Source: CAIYUC01 sp963682005
GTDB lineage: Bacteria > Bacteroidota > Bacteroidia > Bacteroidales > FEN-979
NCBI GenBank assembly: GCA_963682005.1
Contig: OY820914.1
Location: forward strand, 1,798,001-1,862,000
Reading direction: 5' to 3'
Length of the DNA: 64,000 bases
A program made the translations under genes and the position numbers. The notes beneath the pieces are model-generated. The model did no database searches, was not told the origin of the DNA, and was given only the letters and a program-made list of their open reading frames with translations. Shown in pieces: positions 8,466 to 17,086 of the stretch. Each line of letters opens with the position of its first letter. The stretch's first letter is position 1.

Positions 8466-9305
8466 ATGATGAAAAGATTCAGCAGTAAGGGATTTATCCT
8501 GCTTGTTTATTTGATGCTCCCGGGCATTTTGATCCTGCTCATGGAAACATCCTGTCAGAAAACAGAGAGTCACGAATTTACCGATCAGGCGGTCGTTGAG
8601 GCGTACCTTGCTCCTGAACAAAAGATCAGCGTTACGATCAGCAGGAAAACGCCCTACGAAGATGGGGTGCAAACCTCTGATGCCGATATAAACAATCTCG
8701 ATGTCAGGATCGGTTACAATGGCCGCTGGTTTTCACTGGTATCCATGGGAGAAGGGGTATATAAGGATACTTCCGGGATGATCCCTGTGTATCCCGACAC
8801 GACATACACTCTTGCGTTCAGTTTTAACGAAGCAAATGTTACATCCTCCACCATGATCCCGACAAAACCTGAGTCGGTGACCCAATCAGCAACTTCCATA
8901 TCCATGGCCCAGTCCGATCCTGAAAATTCAACCTTTACGAAACCGCCGGATCCGGTCGAGATCACATTTGCCAATGATGACGGAAGCTATTACCTTGTAA
9001 CGGTAGATTGCATTGAAGAAACACTTGTTCCGGTGTATAAGGATTCAATCCCGGTAAATGATGTCATGTCATCGCAACCTGTTACGGGAACACAGATCAA
9101 TATCCAGCCCATGACGATCCGGTATTTCGGGCGGAACCGGATCATTCTCTATCATATCAACCCGGAGTACAGCACATTTTTCATGCACCAGTCCAGCACC
9201 TCGCAGAATTACCAGGAACCGCCTTCGAATGTTGACAACGGCCTGGGGATCTTTACAGGTGTCAATGCCGATACCTTGTTCCTGGATGTTGTCGAAATAA
9301 AATGA
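8466..9305 (+). CDS. DUF4249 family lipoprotein
   Basis: 279 residues, 6 bp after the receptor's stop codon and therefore co-transcribed. A hydrophobic N-terminus is followed by a Cys at about residue 30 (METSC), so it is probably lipid-anchored and on the outer membrane. The opening of the mature protein (VVEAYLAPEQKISVTISRKTP, then LDVRIGYNG and YPDTTYTLAFSF) is characteristic of DUF4249. That family regularly follows TonB receptors in Bacteroidota and probably acts as an accessory ligand-binding lid. The ligand is unknown. An alternative start is the next Met, one codon downstream. Confidence 0.88.
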   Translation: MMKRFSSKGFILLVYLMLPGILILLMETSCQKTESHEFTDQAVVEAYLAPEQKISVTISRKTPYEDGVQTSDADINNLDVRIGYNGRWFSLVSMGEGVYKDTSGMIPVYPDTTYTLAFSFNEANVTSSTMIPTKPESVTQSATSISMAQSDPENSTFTKPPDPVEITFANDDGSYYLVTVDCIEETLVPVYKDSIPVNDVMSSQPVTGTQINIQPMTIRYFGRNRIILYHINPEYSTFFMHQSSTSQNYQEPPSNVDNGLGIFTGVNADTLFLDVVEIK

Positions 9306-9373
9306 TTTCCAGTCATGAATATCAGTTAAGTGCAAAAAACTTCTGAGATCTGTCGATGTGTCATATAATATCG

Positions 9374-9381
9374 TACATTTG
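9374..9381 (+). promoter_or_regulatory. -7 promoter element before the small orphan gene
   Basis: TACATTTG, a perfect TAnnTTTG match, ending 7 bp before the ATG at 9389. Transcription would begin at or next to the start codon, giving an almost leaderless message. Confidence 0.45.
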
Positions 9382-9388
9382 AGTCCGC

Positions 9389-9784
9389 ATGGCTGAAAAC
9401 AGAAGAAATAGCAGTTCAGGCATCCTGCTGCTTATCCTGATGGTTGTCTTTTTTTCTTTCGTTCAAAGAGAAAAAGAGAAGCGAATATCGGGCCATTCCT
9501 GCAGCCCGTCTGTCGTTGTCAACACGAACTGCTCCGGACCAGAGTCAATTATCACCCCTTCAATCTCAATCCCGGGAACAAGCATTCACCAAATTAACAC
9601 ACCCCATGTTAAAGGTCCTTTCCCGGATTGCATTTCAACCCGAGAATTCCTTCTAAACAGGCAAATATCAAGCTATTTCAGCTCCTGCCAGTTTAAATCA
9701 CTTCTTGTAAACCCTGTCACCGGTTTATGTTCCCTGCAAAAAGTTCCTGAGCAGGAAAATGATGATGTCCCCCCGGTAATATAA
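9389..9784 (+). CDS. Small secreted or membrane-anchored orphan protein
   Basis: 131 residues, not recognised. The N-terminus has a hydrophobic segment (residues about 11-24, SGILLLILMVVFFSFV) that could be a signal anchor. The remainder is rich in Ser, Pro and Ile, with scattered Cys and no visible repeats or catalytic motif. A promoter box immediately upstream supports expression, but the composition is not strongly protein-like and the frame could be fortuitous. It stands between the DUF4249 gene and the SecD-like gene, with no evident operon link. Confidence 0.4.
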   Translation: MAENRRNSSSGILLLILMVVFFSFVQREKEKRISGHSCSPSVVVNTNCSGPESIITPSISIPGTSIHQINTPHVKGPFPDCISTREFLLNRQISSYFSSCQFKSLLVNPVTGLCSLQKVPEQENDDVPPVI

Positions 9785-9865
9785 TCCCCTATTATTTGTA
9801 TCATTGACCATAGCATGAGAATGCCTGGTTTTATTATCGTATTCATTGAATTTAAACATATCACC

Positions 9866-10501
9866 ATGAAAAACTTAAGATATATTTTGATGGGAATGCT
9901 GTTCTTTGCGATCCTTCCCTTTTGCAATTCACAAACACAATTAAAAAAAGAACAGGTCATTACGATCCAAAGCATTCCTGCGAATGCATCACCTGAACTT
10001 CTGTCGGAGTCAAAGGAAATTCTGTTACGGAGGATGACATTCATGAGTCTCAGGGATGTCCGGATTACGCAGAAAGATGCAAGATCCGAACTGGTCGTTA
10101 CCACAGATGATACACTTTCCCGGGAGACTCTTACGGACCTGTTGCTGATCCAGGGACACCTTCAGTTTTATTGCAGTTCTACTCCCGAGGATGTACTGAA
10201 TGAACAGGATGTTCTTGAAGCCCATGCAGATGTTGATGACCAGGGTCACCCCACGCTTAGCATCACGTTCAAGGAGAAGGTTTGGAAATTGCTGGAGGAA
10301 ACAACCAGGAAAAATATAAATAAAACGATGGATTTTGCTATTGACAAAAAGGTATATTCCTCACCCCGGATTTCGGGTGAGATCAAAACCGGCAAAATTT
10401 CATTGACTGGAAGCGGCTTTTCGAGGGAGGAGGTCGGGAAATTGGCGGCCATCATCTCATGTAGACCGTTGCCGTTGAAATTTTCTGTCGTAAGCAATTA
10501 G
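9866..10501 (+). CDS. Secreted stand-alone SecD P1-like domain protein
   Basis: 211 residues from the ATG at 9866; the open frame extends 51 bp upstream, but the signal peptide (MKNLRYILMGMLFFAILPF) starts here. The mature part resembles the periplasmic region of SecD. Residues about 46-100 look like the P1 base (EILLRRMTFMSLRDVRI, then LLLIQGHLQFY). Residues about 130-209 look like the P1 head (LSITFKEKVWKLLEETTRKN, a DKKVYSSPRI segment, then TGSGFSREEVGKLAAIISCR). None of SecD's six transmembrane helices is present. A periplasmic chaperone-like or decoy role is only inference. It may alternatively be a diverged small exported protein that reuses this fold. Confidence 0.68.
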   Translation: MKNLRYILMGMLFFAILPFCNSQTQLKKEQVITIQSIPANASPELLSESKEILLRRMTFMSLRDVRITQKDARSELVVTTDDTLSRETLTDLLLIQGHLQFYCSSTPEDVLNEQDVLEAHADVDDQGHPTLSITFKEKVWKLLEETTRKNINKTMDFAIDKKVYSSPRISGEIKTGKISLTGSGFSREEVGKLAAIISCRPLPLKFSVVSN

Positions 10502-10522
10502 GCAGGAAGTGCGTGTTTAAAC

Positions 10523-10680
10523 AAAAAAGGCTGTCTCAAAATGGTTTAACCACAAAGGACTCAAAGGAAAACACAAAGGCGCACAAAGAAAAACTAATAA
10601 TATTCAAATCCTTCGTGTTCCTTCGTGATTTCCTTCGTGCGACTTCGCGGTAAATTTTTTCTTTTGAGACAGCCTCTTTT
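10523..10680. repeat. MITE-like palindromic element, copy 2
   Basis: Terminal inverted repeats of 19 bp with one mismatch (10523-10541, AAAAAAGGCTGTCTCAAAA, and 10662-10680). The interior is an imperfect palindrome: the left arm carries CACAAAGG words and the right arm, reverse-complemented, carries CACGAAGG words, so the arms differ mostly by A/G changes. It fills the gap between convergent genes, and its last base is the first base of the cupin stop codon. It may act as a bidirectional terminator. Confidence 0.65.
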
Positions 10681-11066
10681 CATTTCACCGCATGCTGGTG
10701 ATCGCTCTGTCCTAGTACCGCGTAATTTGAGAGCCCGGTTATATCGATCACAACTACCGGTTCATTTCCGACGACCCAGGCGTCGTGACCCGGCGGAACA
10801 GAACCGATATCACCCGGACCGAATTCCATTTCCGTACCATCGTTCATCTTCACATGCAATCTTCCTGAAACATGATATTGTGTATGTGGCGCCTGGCAGC
10901 TATCTGTATTTGCAATGGGCTTTACAGATTCCGACCACTTCCAGCCGGGCAGAAATGTGCCTCTCCCAAAAGTTACCCCGCCGATTGTTACCACCTCTAC
11001 CTTACCTTTCGGGAATTCACGCTTTTCCCCGTGACTTCCCAGATTCAACTTCTTCATCGTTTCCAT
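10680..11066 (-). CDS. Cupin-domain protein
   Basis: 128 residues from the ATG at 11066; the longer frame to 11141 is excluded because a promoter box lies inside it. A second possible start is at 11057. The two cupin motifs are visible: HTQYHVSGRLHVKMNDG at about residues 62-78, and GDIGSVPPGHDAWVVGNEP at about 86-104. Only some of the usual metal-binding His/Glu positions are kept, so the metal and reaction are unclear. Many such small cupins bind sugars or act in detoxification. The stop codon abuts a palindromic repeat. The gene is divergent from the ATP-grasp gene. Confidence 0.85.
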   Translation of the reverse strand: METMKKLNLGSHGEKREFPKGKVEVVTIGGVTFGRGTFLPGWKWSESVKPIANTDSCQAPHTQYHVSGRLHVKMNDGTEMEFGPGDIGSVPPGHDAWVVGNEPVVVIDITGLSNYAVLGQSDHQHAVK

Positions 11067-11096
11067 AACTTTTTTGTTAATTAGAATAATTCCAAA

Positions 11097-11104
11097 CAAA
11101 GGTA
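11097..11104 (-). promoter_or_regulatory. -7 promoter element of the cupin gene
   Basis: CAAAGGTA on the plus strand, TACCTTTG on the minus strand. It lies 31 bp upstream of the ATG at 11066 and fixes that start rather than the upstream Met at 11141. Confidence 0.55.
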
Positions 11105-11142
11105 ATATTGAATTATATAAGGATGGTTTACGATCAAACAAT

Positions 11143-11150
11143 TAATTTCG
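11143..11150 (+). promoter_or_regulatory. -7-like promoter element of the ATP-grasp gene
   Basis: TAATTTCG, one mismatch from TAnnTTTG, 23 bp before the ATG. The same TAnnTTCG variant precedes the Tet(M)-like GTPase gene at 24033. Confidence 0.35.
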
Positions 11151-11172
11151 CCTGCCCTAATTTTTCAACGCA

Positions 11173-12345
11173 ATGATCATTCTTGAAAAGCCATATGTTT
11201 CTGATTTCCTGCAACAAACAGTCGTTGATTTAAAAGTACCAGTGTTAGCAACCCGGTTTTCGAAAAGTCTTTCACGTGCCGGTGAAATGAACCTGGTTGA
11301 AAATGATGTTTTTTTTTCGTTGCTGAAAGCGGTCGCTCACCCGAAATTGTACAGTAATTCTGAGAATGCCACCGCATTGCTGAACCGTTATTGTCCTGAA
11401 CTTGCCGTTACCAGGAATGTTAATTATTTCAAGGACAAATCAAGACTCCGGGACCTTTTTTCAGAACTCAACCCCGGAGTCTGGTACTTTAAAGCCTCGT
11501 TGAAAGAACTGGACGCGCTGAATTTTTCAACGCTGAAAATACCGTTTGTGATTAAGCCGGTAAGGGGGTTTGCGAGCATCGGGATCCATTCGGTCCATGA
11601 TGAAACAGAATGGATTGCCGCCCTCGCAAGCATAAAAAAGGAAGTTGAACTGATGGAGAATGTTTTTCCTGATGAAGTGGTCAGCCTGAACGAATTCCTG
11701 ATAGAAAGCTATATCGAAGGCACAGAAATCGCCATTGATACATATTTCAACGAATCCGGAGAGCCGGTAATCCTGAATATCCTGACGCATCTGTTCAGTT
11801 CCCGGTCCGACATGAGTGACCGGTTGTATATGACTTCCGATGAGATTGTGCGGAAATATCACGATCCGATCATCCGCTACCTGGAAAGGATTGCCGGACT
11901 GAGGGATCTTCGAAACTTCCCGTTTCACCTCGAAATGCGGCAGGAGCAAGGCTCAGGCTTCATCCCGATTGAGATCAATCCCATGCGGTTCATGGGCTTT
12001 TGCGTTGCCGATGTTGAGTATTATTTCTATGGAATAAATCCATATGAATACTTTTTCCAGCAAAAGAAACCCGATTGGGAAAAGATCCTGGAATTACGCA
12101 GCGACAAGCTTTACGGGATGTTTGGTATTGATATCCCGAAACATCTGAACAAACAGAAGATCCGTTTCGATTATGATAAATTCATCGCGCACTTTTCAAA
12201 ACCGCTGCATTACATCAAAACGGATTATACGACACTCCCCGTGGCCATTTACTTGTTTGCGGAAGTTCAGAAAAGCCGGTTTTCGGAATTCGAGGAAATT
12301 TTATATTCTGACTTGTCCGAATTTATCAGTGAACCCGATACTTGA
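11173..12345 (+). CDS. ATP-grasp domain enzyme of unknown substrate
   Basis: 390 residues. The ATP-grasp core is visible at about residues 115-280: PFVIKPVRGFASIGI (nucleotide-binding Lys and glycine-rich loop), IESYIEGTEIAIDTYF (central sheet with acidic residue) and PIEINPMRFMG (Mg-binding Glu and Asn). Such enzymes join a carboxylate to an amine or thiol through an acyl phosphate. The N-terminal 100 residues would bind the acceptor, and the last 110 are not recognised. No peptide or natural-product genes are adjacent, so the product cannot be named. It ends convergently with the next gene, with a hairpin repeat between them. Confidence 0.85.
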   Translation: MIILEKPYVSDFLQQTVVDLKVPVLATRFSKSLSRAGEMNLVENDVFFSLLKAVAHPKLYSNSENATALLNRYCPELAVTRNVNYFKDKSRLRDLFSELNPGVWYFKASLKELDALNFSTLKIPFVIKPVRGFASIGIHSVHDETEWIAALASIKKEVELMENVFPDEVVSLNEFLIESYIEGTEIAIDTYFNESGEPVILNILTHLFSSRSDMSDRLYMTSDEIVRKYHDPIIRYLERIAGLRDLRNFPFHLEMRQEQGSGFIPIEINPMRFMGFCVADVEYYFYGINPYEYFFQQKKPDWEKILELRSDKLYGMFGIDIPKHLNKQKIRFDYDKFIAHFSKPLHYIKTDYTTLPVAIYLFAEVQKSRFSEFEEILYSDLSEFISEPDT

Positions 12346-12397
12346 AGATGAAGTCGGCCGGAACAGGCCGGTTCGCACCGAGATCACCCTTAAACAT

Positions 12398-12480
12398 ACC
12401 CACCCCTCAAATCCCCTCCCTACTGGTAGGGAGGGGAAGACCGAAGGTCGGGGTGGGTACGATACCGGGGAGGGGTAATG
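12398..12480. repeat. Nested hairpin repeat, family B (simple loop)
   Basis: Contains CCCCTCCCTACTGGTAGGGAGGGG (an 8-bp-arm core hairpin) and GACCGAAGGTC, flanked by CCCACCCC and GGGGTGGG. It matches, in the opposite orientation, repeats at 22028, 29729 and 49312. It lies between two convergent genes and could serve both as a terminator. A further GGGGAGGGGTAATGGGGTGGGG follows. Confidence 0.75.
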
Positions 12481-12510
12481 GGGTGGGGTCATTTTTGGAA
12501 ATCCCCGCCG

Positions 12511-15500
12511 CTACCTGATTTTCACCAGCCGGTAAGAATTTTGTGTCCCGCCACCGGCGCGAACCACGAGATTGTATATCCCGGCCGGTAGAATGTTCCC
12601 CGAAGAGGATCTTCCATTCCATGTAAAATGGTGCGGACCTTTCATCACCTGTCCGTTTTGCAGCATAAGAACCAGGGCTCCGGTCAGGTCATAAATTTCA
12701 ACAAGGAGCGATGTTTGTTTTTCCGTAGTAATATCTATGGTTACCTGGTCCGTGAACGGGTTCGGACCAAACTTCACCATGGAGACATCTCCCGGTCCAC
12801 CCCGGATCCCTACATGCACATCGGCAGAGACGGTATTCGACGGGATGGATTCATGTCCGGCAAGGTCCACGGTGGTCACATAGAACTGGTAGTAACCCTC
12901 AACCACTGTGAGGAAATACTGGACACCAACCGTATTATCGATGAGGTTAAAAGGACCTCCATCCTGGGATTCGTAGATATTGAAATGATCGAAATCATTG
13001 ATGTCAGGCTGTAACCAGTGAAGTTCAATATCCTGGGCAATTCCGTTTGAGAGTTGCAGGTTGTTTGGCGGCGGAGGCACCTGGTCGGAAGCGCCAAAGG
13101 TGATCACTCCATAATCCGTTGGCACGAAAATACCTGCATTCGTGCAAGGCCACCAGCCATTAAAAAGAGTCGGGTCATCGAGGGCAAATACGAAAATGCT
13201 GCTCTGGTGCTGGCTGTTGAAATGGATCTGCCAGGTTGAGTCTGTTCCCAGCGGAATGACGAATTCATACACGACATGACCGGAGGATAAAGCAACCTTC
13301 ACCTGTGCGTTTGGTACCAGCACGACTGCACCTACACCGCCGTTGTTGTATATGGGACGGTAACGGATCAGGTCGCCGGTGGCATAATGCACGGCCCAGT
13401 AATTTCCTTCGGTATTATCCGTAGATGGAGGATAAACCCTGTCGTTGTTGTCATCTACATAAAGGGCGACTTCATCGTGATCGTTCAGATCAAGGTCTTT
13501 AAAATTCTCTACGGCCACATATAATTCAGTCAATGCGGCATTGACCTTGAAATAGCCGATAACGCTCCCGATGGGGTCAGGCGCATTGTCGTTGATGCCC
13601 AGGTAATCAGACAGGTCAACGCGGAACGCATCGCTCCATTCATTGCTGTTTATCACGCCATCGATCACAGGCGTTGTTCCGACATAGGCGCTGAGGTTGT
13701 TGTTGATAAACCCGGTAGCCGTCCAGCCGATGGCATCATTGGAGTATGGAGACTGGAGGGTATCCGATACGACTGCCGTAACTGCATAGTAATAATGCGT
13801 CAGCGGAAGAGCCGTGCTGTCGTTGAAGGTAAGGACCCCGGAAGTCGTCGTTCCCAGCGGTGTTGACGGGTAATCCGAAAAGTCATAAAGTTTCCGGTAG
13901 ATCTTGTACCCTGTCAGGTTAGCGGTGCCGGAAGCCGTCCAGGAAAGGTGTACATGCAGGTATGCGCCCTGGGTAGCTGAAAGGTTTGAAGGCGGAGCGC
14001 CAACAGGAAGGAGGGTCACGTCCCGGGTTGTGGTCTGGCCGTCGGTGATCTGAACGCCTGAAATGACCTGTGTGAAATATCCGACTGCCGAATACCGTAC
14101 AGAATATGTTCCTGCAGGTATGAATTTGACATTATAAACCGAAGAGTCATTCGTAAAACCATAATAGGTCGGGAGACCCAGGATCTCAGCTTTTACGCCT
14201 GCCTGAACTGAAGCGCCTGATTTTATGGCATGGCCGGTGAGTGTGCCGCCGCCCGGATCAGCATTTATATTATACAGGTTGCCGCCATTCCCGAAAGCAC
14301 GGGCATGCACGGCTTTCCCGCCTGTGACGCAAACTTTTCCGTCATCGGAGAGATCGAGGCAAACCAGTGATCCAGCTGTATTGACCGTGTAGTAAGGAGT
14401 GTTGCTGGTCTTTCTGAACAGGAAACAATCGGGTGCCGAGTTGTCGAGCGGCCCCCAGCCTGCAGCGGCAATGACCGAACCATCGGCGCTGATGTCAACG
14501 CACTGGACCATGTCGCCCATGCCGGGATAGATCCACAGCGGATCGGGAGAATTGTTGTTAAAGACATACAATTCACCGTCGTAACTGTTGGTGAGGAATA
14601 TCAGGGTTCCGACAGCAATGGTGCTGCCATCCGCAGAGATCCCCATGCCGCAGATCCATGAGTTCGTGCCGTTCACCTTATGGCTCCACTTTTGAATGTA
14701 AGTGGAAGATGCGCTGTTATATTCGTAAAGAAAAACGAATCCGGAGAAATTCCCGTTCACAATGTATTTCCCGTCATCTGAAATGGCCGGAGGATACTGG
14801 TCAGAAGTCGGGGCATCAAAGATGAATGAGCCGTTGGTGCCGTTCAAAACATGGACGAATGTGTATCCGCCTCCGTAAACCCCCAGCAAAACGCGGGTAG
14901 CAGACTTATTGATGACGAGACTGGCATACCCGCCGGGGTATGATTTTGTCCAGGCGGGTGTATTCTGCCCGACGTTGTAGCAATATACGTAACTGCTGTC
15001 GTTGACCGGCACATTCGCAGCCGCCACAAAAACCTTCAGTCCGTCGCCGGAGATCCTGACTCCGGTCACCGACATGGAGATTGTCGTTGACCATAACGGC
15101 ATGGAGGAAGTGGTTCCATAGACCTCGACGGAATGGCTGTACCCGCTGGCGATGCGGGTTCCGTCCTCATTCATATCTGTGGATATATCCGTTGTCTCGA
15201 TGGTTGCAGGTACCTCCCATAGCGGAACGTTGGTTGTGCCGTACACTGAAAGCCGCTGGTTATTGAGGGTCCATCCGGCTGCAGTCTTTTGCGCTGCGGA
15301 TGAGACCTTGGCAAAATTGTCGATGGCCGCGCCATCTGTGGCATGCCAGTTTGTCCCGGGAATTAACACAGAAGAGGGCATTGCAGGCTGTGTAATTATA
15401 CCGGCAGGCTGGTACTGAATGCTGTATCCCTTCATTGGCTCCGTGAGGATCCTCTGTTCCTGCATCTTATTGGTTTGTGCGGTCAATACCGGGGTAAACA

Positions 15501-15537
15501 GTATCCACGAAAACAAAAACAAGATCATTTTTTTCAT
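12511..15537 (-). CDS. Large T9SS cargo: beta-propeller, FN3-like and CBM9-like protein
   Basis: 1,008 residues from the ATG at 15537, where the signal peptide MKKMILFLFSWILFTPVLTAQ begins. Residues about 70-420 are WD40/PQQ-like blades (repeated SGDGLKV, SDDGKYI, SADGSTI and DLSDDGKV motifs). Then comes a carboxypeptidase-regulatory-like segment (about 440-520), an FN3 domain (about 525-620), a family 9-type carbohydrate-binding or DOMON-like region (TPVIDGVINSNEWSDAF and following, about 630-830) and a second FN3-like domain. The C-terminus is a T9SS type A sorting domain (FGPNPFTDQVTIDI ... YRLVKIR). It is exported and attached to the cell surface or released. The ligand is unknown; the CBM9-like part suggests a glycan. 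Confidence 0.85.
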   Translation of the reverse strand: MKKMILFLFSWILFTPVLTAQTNKMQEQRILTEPMKGYSIQYQPAGIITQPAMPSSVLIPGTNWHATDGAAIDNFAKVSSAAQKTAAGWTLNNQRLSVYGTTNVPLWEVPATIETTDISTDMNEDGTRIASGYSHSVEVYGTTSSMPLWSTTISMSVTGVRISGDGLKVFVAAANVPVNDSSYVYCYNVGQNTPAWTKSYPGGYASLVINKSATRVLLGVYGGGYTFVHVLNGTNGSFIFDAPTSDQYPPAISDDGKYIVNGNFSGFVFLYEYNSASSTYIQKWSHKVNGTNSWICGMGISADGSTIAVGTLIFLTNSYDGELYVFNNNSPDPLWIYPGMGDMVQCVDISADGSVIAAAGWGPLDNSAPDCFLFRKTSNTPYYTVNTAGSLVCLDLSDDGKVCVTGGKAVHARAFGNGGNLYNINADPGGGTLTGHAIKSGASVQAGVKAEILGLPTYYGFTNDSSVYNVKFIPAGTYSVRYSAVGYFTQVISGVQITDGQTTTRDVTLLPVGAPPSNLSATQGAYLHVHLSWTASGTANLTGYKIYRKLYDFSDYPSTPLGTTTSGVLTFNDSTALPLTHYYYAVTAVVSDTLQSPYSNDAIGWTATGFINNNLSAYVGTTPVIDGVINSNEWSDAFRVDLSDYLGINDNAPDPIGSVIGYFKVNAALTELYVAVENFKDLDLNDHDEVALYVDDNNDRVYPPSTDNTEGNYWAVHYATGDLIRYRPIYNNGGVGAVVLVPNAQVKVALSSGHVVYEFVIPLGTDSTWQIHFNSQHQSSIFVFALDDPTLFNGWWPCTNAGIFVPTDYGVITFGASDQVPPPPNNLQLSNGIAQDIELHWLQPDINDFDHFNIYESQDGGPFNLIDNTVGVQYFLTVVEGYYQFYVTTVDLAGHESIPSNTVSADVHVGIRGGPGDVSMVKFGPNPFTDQVTIDITTEKQTSLLVEIYDLTGALVLMLQNGQVMKGPHHFTWNGRSSSGNILPAGIYNLVVRAGGGTQNSYRLVKIR

Positions 15538-15685
15538 AAGGAATGGATTTAAGTTCAAATTGGATGAAGATAGGTTTCCCTGCTTCATCGTGGATAATAA
15601 AACGGCCTTTAACGGGCTTGTGAATCCTTAATATACCGGGCCGGAACAGGGTTGCAATTTCATAGCCGCTGTTCCTCTCGGCATA

Positions 15686-15731
15686 ACTGCATCTAAAAGA
15701 AAATTGCTTTGCAATTTCTTTAAAATGCAGT
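15686..15731. repeat. 46-bp hairpin in a divergent intergenic region
   Basis: The outer arms ACTGCAT (15686-15692) and ATGCAGT (15725-15731) pair perfectly. Inside them AAATTGC and GCAATTT pair around a TTT loop, with further A/T pairing outward. It stands between the divergent T9SS gene (start 15537) and ZIP transporter gene (start 15905), and could be an operator or a transcript structure. Nothing else but a promoter box was found in 15538-15904. Confidence 0.5.
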
Positions 15732-15854
15732 ATACAAAGATCAACAGTTTTCAGAGGAAGTGATCATGGATCAGGATATATTTTATAAGGCAAGAAAGAA
15801 AAGACAAATTTTCCGTTGTGATCCGATGCATTCATTTCCTATCTTTGATACTAA

Positions 15855-15862
15855 TAATTTTG
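15855..15862 (+). promoter_or_regulatory. -7 promoter element of the ZIP gene
   Basis: TAATTTTG, a perfect TAnnTTTG match, 42 bp before the ATG at 15905. Confidence 0.5.
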
Positions 15863-15904
15863 AACAACACCGCCCGGTCACATTCACTTTAACCTGAAAT
15901 CCAA

Positions 15905-16642
15905 ATGTTGAATTCATTCCTATGGGGCTTCCTGGCCACTTCATCGTTGATACTGGGCGGGCTTCTGGCCTCCAGGTTTACATTAAGCAAAAGAGCCATC
16001 GGGATTATCATGGCTTTCGGGGCGGGCACCCTGATTTCCGCGATATCCTATGAACTGATCTATGAAGCGATAAAGCTGGCAAAAGGAACGGGTTTTCCTG
16101 CATTCGGCTTGTTCACCGGGGCAGCTACATTTTATTTCAGCGACAAGCTGATTGAAAGACTCGGGGCGGGGAAAAGGATGAACATCGGGGCTTCACAGCA
16201 ATCAAGCCTGGTGGTTCCCATGGTATTGGCCATCATCCTCGACGGAGTGCCTGAATCCATTGTTATCGGGCTCGGAATATTTGAAGGAGGAACAGTCAGC
16301 CTTGCCATGCTGGTAGCGGTTTTCATCTCAAACCTGCCGGAAGCCATTGCAGGAACCTCCGGCATGAAAGCAAATGGCTGGAAAAGGAAAAAAATCATCC
16401 TGCTCTGGGTCATCATTGCGCTTATTTGTGCCTTTGCGACTGTTGCCGGTTTCAGTCTTTTCAGCACTGCATCCGTTCACTGGCTGTCATTTATCCAGGC
16501 TTTCGCAGGAGGTGCTATCCTGATGATGCTCGCCAATTCCATGATGCCTGAAGCGTTTGAACATGGAGGGAAGCTGGCGGGGGTATTTACCGTGCTTGGA
16601 TTTGTTGTTTCCGTTACAATGGTCGTGCTTGAAAACACCTGA
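15905..16642 (+). CDS. ZIP-family metal transporter
   Basis: 245 residues with about eight hydrophobic segments. The helix IV and V metal-site motifs of the ZIP family are recognisable as AIILDGVPESIVIG and FISNLPEAIAGTSG, keeping the Pro-Glu pairs; the usual His of the first motif is Asp here. The His-rich cytoplasmic loop of many ZIPs is absent. The likely job is uptake of zinc or another divalent metal across the inner membrane. A strong hairpin (15686-15731) sits upstream. No metal-regulator gene is adjacent. Confidence 0.85.
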   Translation: MLNSFLWGFLATSSLILGGLLASRFTLSKRAIGIIMAFGAGTLISAISYELIYEAIKLAKGTGFPAFGLFTGAATFYFSDKLIERLGAGKRMNIGASQQSSLVVPMVLAIILDGVPESIVIGLGIFEGGTVSLAMLVAVFISNLPEAIAGTSGMKANGWKRKKIILLWVIIALICAFATVAGFSLFSTASVHWLSFIQAFAGGAILMMLANSMMPEAFEHGGKLAGVFTVLGFVVSVTMVVLENT

Positions 16643-16657
16643 TCCGCGTAAGTTGTT

Positions 16658-16800
16658 CAGGCAACAGGCAATAGGCAATAGAAACGTTGGCTAAAGGTTA
16701 CGTCTTCCCCGCGGAAGCGGGGATAGGCAACAGGCAATAGTTCGAAATTCAAGATTTGTTGATCCCAGCATGCCGGCAGGCAGGAATATTCGACATTCGG
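16658..16800. repeat. AGGCAAC/AGGCAAT tandem array interrupted by a CCCCGCG palindrome; direct repeat with 18559-18655
   Basis: CAGGCAACAGGCAATAGGCA is a 7-bp-period array. It is broken by about 40 bp containing TTCCCCGCGGAAGCGGGGA (about 16705-16723) and then resumes as GGCAACAGGCAATAG. The following 60 bp (TTCGAAATTCAAGATT, GTTGATCC, GGAATATTC) recur almost unchanged at 18597-18650. The two copies flank the AT-rich gene at 17087-18451. The rest of the 16643-17086 gap holds only a promoter. Confidence 0.65.
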
Positions 16801-16881
16801 AAACCATAATGTCCGGACAGCGCCGTAGGCGCTTTGGTCATTTTTCACTCTTCACTTATTTTTTAAAAATCCCTTAGAAAA

Positions 16882-16911
16882 TTTGGATACAATAATAAAT
16901 CATTATATTTG
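16882..16911 (+). promoter_or_regulatory. Promoter of the AT-rich T9SS gene
   Basis: TTTG at 16882-16885, an 18-bp spacer and TATATTTG at 16904-16911: both Bacteroidota promoter elements at near-ideal spacing. The leader to the ATG at 17087 is about 165 nt. Confidence 0.6.
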
Positions 16912-17086
16912 ACAACCTATTGCGGATGGTAGTTACATCCAAAGCTGGAATACATCCGGTTTTGAAAAGACAGGACATTTCTCACCAGGCAAATTTTCAA
17001 TATCATCAATCCAATACATAATCGTTCCACATCAGGCGATAAAAAAAAGCCAGAAATCAACTATTATTAACCTCATAATTATAAAA

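Noticed and set aside
5748..9305. SusC/SusD polysaccharide locus
   Set aside because: The partner lipoprotein is DUF4249, not SusD, and no glycoside hydrolase genes are adjacent.
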